Below, piece after piece: positions 8,335 to 9,327 of a stretch of 9,327 nucleotides of DNA (position 1 is its first letter; each line of letters opens with the position of its first letter). The notes beneath the pieces are model-generated. The model searched no databases, was not told where the DNA came from, and was given only the letters and a program-made list of their open reading frames with translations. Origin of the DNA: Burkholderiaceae bacterium (GTDB lineage: Bacteria > Pseudomonadota > Gammaproteobacteria > Burkholderiales > Burkholderiaceae_C); assembly GCA_031276435.1 (NCBI GenBank), contig JAISNB010000136.1, positions 1 through 9,327 on the forward strand. The letters are read 5' to 3'. The translations under genes and the position numbers were made by a program.

Positions 8335-8340
8335 TAGAAT
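8335..8340 (+). promoter_or_regulatory. Candidate -10 element for the small membrane protein gene
   Basis: TAGAAT matches TATAAT at 5 of 6 positions and lies 31 bases before the ATG at 8372. No convincing -35 hexamer sits 16-18 bases upstream (that stretch reads AGGCCTGT). If used, transcription would start near 8347 with a leader of about 25 bases, and an activator might be needed. Confidence 0.3.
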
Positions 8341-8371
8341 GCGCAAGCCCCTCTGCTGATACCTGTTGACC

Positions 8372-8779
8372 ATGCTCGTTTACGCCATCGTCAAATTCAT
8401 CGTCTATTGCCTCTGGTGCTTCATTGGCCTGCGGTTGCTGGCGCCAGCGCATGCCAGGCCGGTTGCTGCCATTGGATACGGCGCGTTGCGCTGGCTGCTG
8501 GGGCTTGGGCTGGGCATTGGCGTATTCATTCTGGCGGGGTCCATCAAGCAGGAATCCGCTGGCCTTTTGTATCTGCTGATTTATACGCCATTGCGCGTGG
8601 TCGAATGGGGCATCATTGCCGCCATCCTGCTTGGCCGCTACAAGGTTGGCAAAAGCGGGGGCATTTACGCGCGCGTGATTTCCTGGGTGGCGGGCGGTAT
8701 TCTGGTTTCCTATTTGTCCGACATGGTTTCGCCAGAGGGCTTGGCGGGCAAATTCTGCGTTGGCCGTTGTCTTTGCTGA
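8372..8779 (+). CDS. Small four-helix integral membrane protein with Cys-rich tail, 135 aa
   Basis: I do not recognise a named family. Four hydrophobic segments are visible: about residues 2-23 (VYAIVKFIVYCLWCFIGLRL), 34-56 (GLGLGIGVFILAG), 63-87 (LLYLLIYTPLRVVEWGIIAA) and 98-118 (ARVISWVAGGILVSYL). Several arginines and tryptophans lie within or at the edges of helices (R21, R40-W41, R75..E78-W79, R101..W105). The protein ends in S120-PEGLAGKFCVGRCLC, with three cysteines at 129, 133 and 135 in a C-x3-C-x-C tail; further cysteines are at 13 and 16. ATG 8372 is preferred; a TTG at 8366 is also in frame, and TGA at 8357 closes the frame upstream. There is no evident Shine-Dalgarno sequence before either. 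It sits in tandem after the KWGGS gene (112-base gap) and converges on the serpin gene. Biochemical role unknown. Confidence 0.8.
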   Translation: MLVYAIVKFIVYCLWCFIGLRLLAPAHARPVAAIGYGALRWLLGLGLGIGVFILAGSIKQESAGLLYLLIYTPLRVVEWGIIAAILLGRYKVGKSGGIYARVISWVAGGILVSYLSDMVSPEGLAGKFCVGRCLC

Positions 8780-8783
8780 TGCC

Positions 8784-8813
8784 CGCGTTTCGCAAACGCG
8801 CCCGCGCTTTTTT
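8784..8813 (+). terminator. Probable Rho-independent terminator of the small membrane protein gene
   Basis: CGCGTTT (8784-8790), loop CGC, AAACGCG (8794-8800) is a perfect 7-bp stem, followed by CCCGCGC and six T (8808-8813). Because the T-run starts seven bases after this stem, an overlapping alternative hairpin (AAA.GCG pairing with CGC.TTT, 8794-8811) may be the one that acts. It lies in the 48-base gap between convergent genes. The T-run side fits plus-strand transcripts; on the minus strand no T-run follows the stem. Confidence 0.5.
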
Positions 8814-8827
8814 GGGGCTTGACCTGC

Positions 8828-9327
8828 TTATTTTGCCCTGTCAGGCTGGCGCACGATGCCCATGAACAGGATTTTGCGATTCTTTGCGTCCCCGATGGTC
8901 AGGAAAAAGGGGCGGTCGATGCGCATGTAAAAAGGCTCTTCCTTTTTCGCATTGGGGTTGGCCGCTGTCGCTGCTCTCATCACTATGCTGGTCGCGGCGG
9001 CGGCTTTGGTGCCTTGTTCATCGATGTCAATGTGCGTCTTGTGGATGACAAAATCTATTTTCAATGGATCAGAATTTTGCAAAATGCCATCAAATTGAGC
9101 GTCGTCGGTGAACGCCCTCTGGATGCCCAGGGTTTGCAAGGTCTTCTCAAGCCCTGCCGAAAAATCGAATTTCACACGCGGCAGTTTCACGTTCCCTTCT
9201 CTGTCTTTCATGGCGCTGACAGCGGCCTGCCAGTCCTTGCCACGGCCTTGTTTTGCCAGCCAGTCTTCCAGTTTCAGTTCCGGTCTGGGCAGGAAAATGG
9301 TCATGACCAGATCATCGTCCCGATAAG
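8828..9327 (-). CDS. Serpin family protease inhibitor, C-terminal part, 5' end beyond the window
   Basis: The minus-strand frame ends at TAA (8828-8830) and stays open to base 9327. An ATG at 9304 is internal, because the codons before it give Y-R-D-D-D-L-V leading into MTIFLP, the usual serpin 'Y.....M.I.LP' strand. Numbering from that Met: 'VKLPRVKFDF' 39-48, 'LGIQRAFTDDAQFDGI' 59-74, 'HKTHIDIDEQGT' 88-99, hinge E96-Q-G-T-K-AAAA(101-104), reactive loop to about 124, and M127-R-I-D-R-P-F-F-L-T-I137, which fits the PROSITE serpin signature at every position. 'KILFMGIVRQP' (144-154) is the classic final strand. About 165 residues are visible, under half of a usual 350-400 residue serpin. Serpins trap serine or cysteine proteases by inserting the cleaved loop into a beta sheet; the small hinge residues (Thr at P14, Ala at P12-P9) predict an active inhibitor. 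Target and location cannot be judged without the N-terminus. Confidence 0.93.
   Translation of the reverse strand, partial: YRDDDLVMTIFLPRPELKLEDWLAKQGRGKDWQAAVSAMKDREGNVKLPRVKFDFSAGLEKTLQTLGIQRAFTDDAQFDGILQNSDPLKIDFVIHKTHIDIDEQGTKAAAATSIVMRAATAANPNAKKEEPFYMRIDRPFFLTIGDAKNRKILFMGIVRQPDRAK

Noticed and set aside
8407..8865. A second plus-strand frame of 152 residues overlapping the small membrane protein
   Set aside because: It has mixed polar composition without domain signs, and it would run through the terminator hairpin into the end of the serpin gene; the frame starting at 8372 has clean membrane helices.
8828..9304. The serpin as a complete 158-residue gene starting at ATG 9304
   Set aside because: Serpin-like residues continue in frame upstream of that Met to the window edge, and a 158-residue serpin would lack more than half of the fold.
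1..9327. tRNA or rRNA genes, CRISPR arrays, insertion sequences and attachment sites
   Set aside because: I looked for cloverleaf patterns, regularly spaced direct repeats, transposase motifs and terminal inverted repeats and saw none; the only repeats are coding triplet runs and short hairpins.

Overview
The window is a GC-rich, alanine-rich bacterial segment. The style of the first two genes (a large periplasmic DUF748/AsmA-like protein followed by a very Ala-rich DUF349 protein) points to Betaproteobacteria, Burkholderiales, most likely Comamonadaceae or a close relative. That placement rests on recognition of protein style and was not tested by a search.

Layout. Positions 1-3957 (+) hold the 3' part of a DUF748 gene whose start lies left of the window. 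After a 159-base gap with a weak promoter candidate, 4117-7230 (+) encodes a DUF349-repeat protein of 1037 residues. Only 27 bases later, 7258-8259 (+) encodes a 333-residue helical protein of unknown function with a KWGGS motif, resembling DUF4034-type proteins. A 112-base gap with an imperfect inverted repeat and a lone -10-like TAGAAT leads to 8372-8779 (+), a 135-residue protein with four predicted membrane segments and a cysteine-rich tail. A hairpin plus T-run ends that gene. Facing it on the minus strand, 8828-9327 is the C-terminal part of a serpin (serine protease inhibitor family). Its reading frame runs off the right edge.

How the parts fit together. The first two genes look like vertically inherited core genes with extreme GC and Ala bias: an envelope protein of the AsmA-like group and a DUF349 protein. 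From about position 7230 the codon use becomes less extreme, and the genes (KWGGS protein, small membrane protein, serpin) are of a sporadic, accessory kind. The best-supported surprise is the serpin. It has a complete serpin signature and an intact inhibitory hinge, and its reactive loop is about nine residues longer than that of alpha-1-antitrypsin. No sequence evidence ties the three accessory genes into one system. Their adjacency is the only link, and the serpin is transcribed in the opposite direction.
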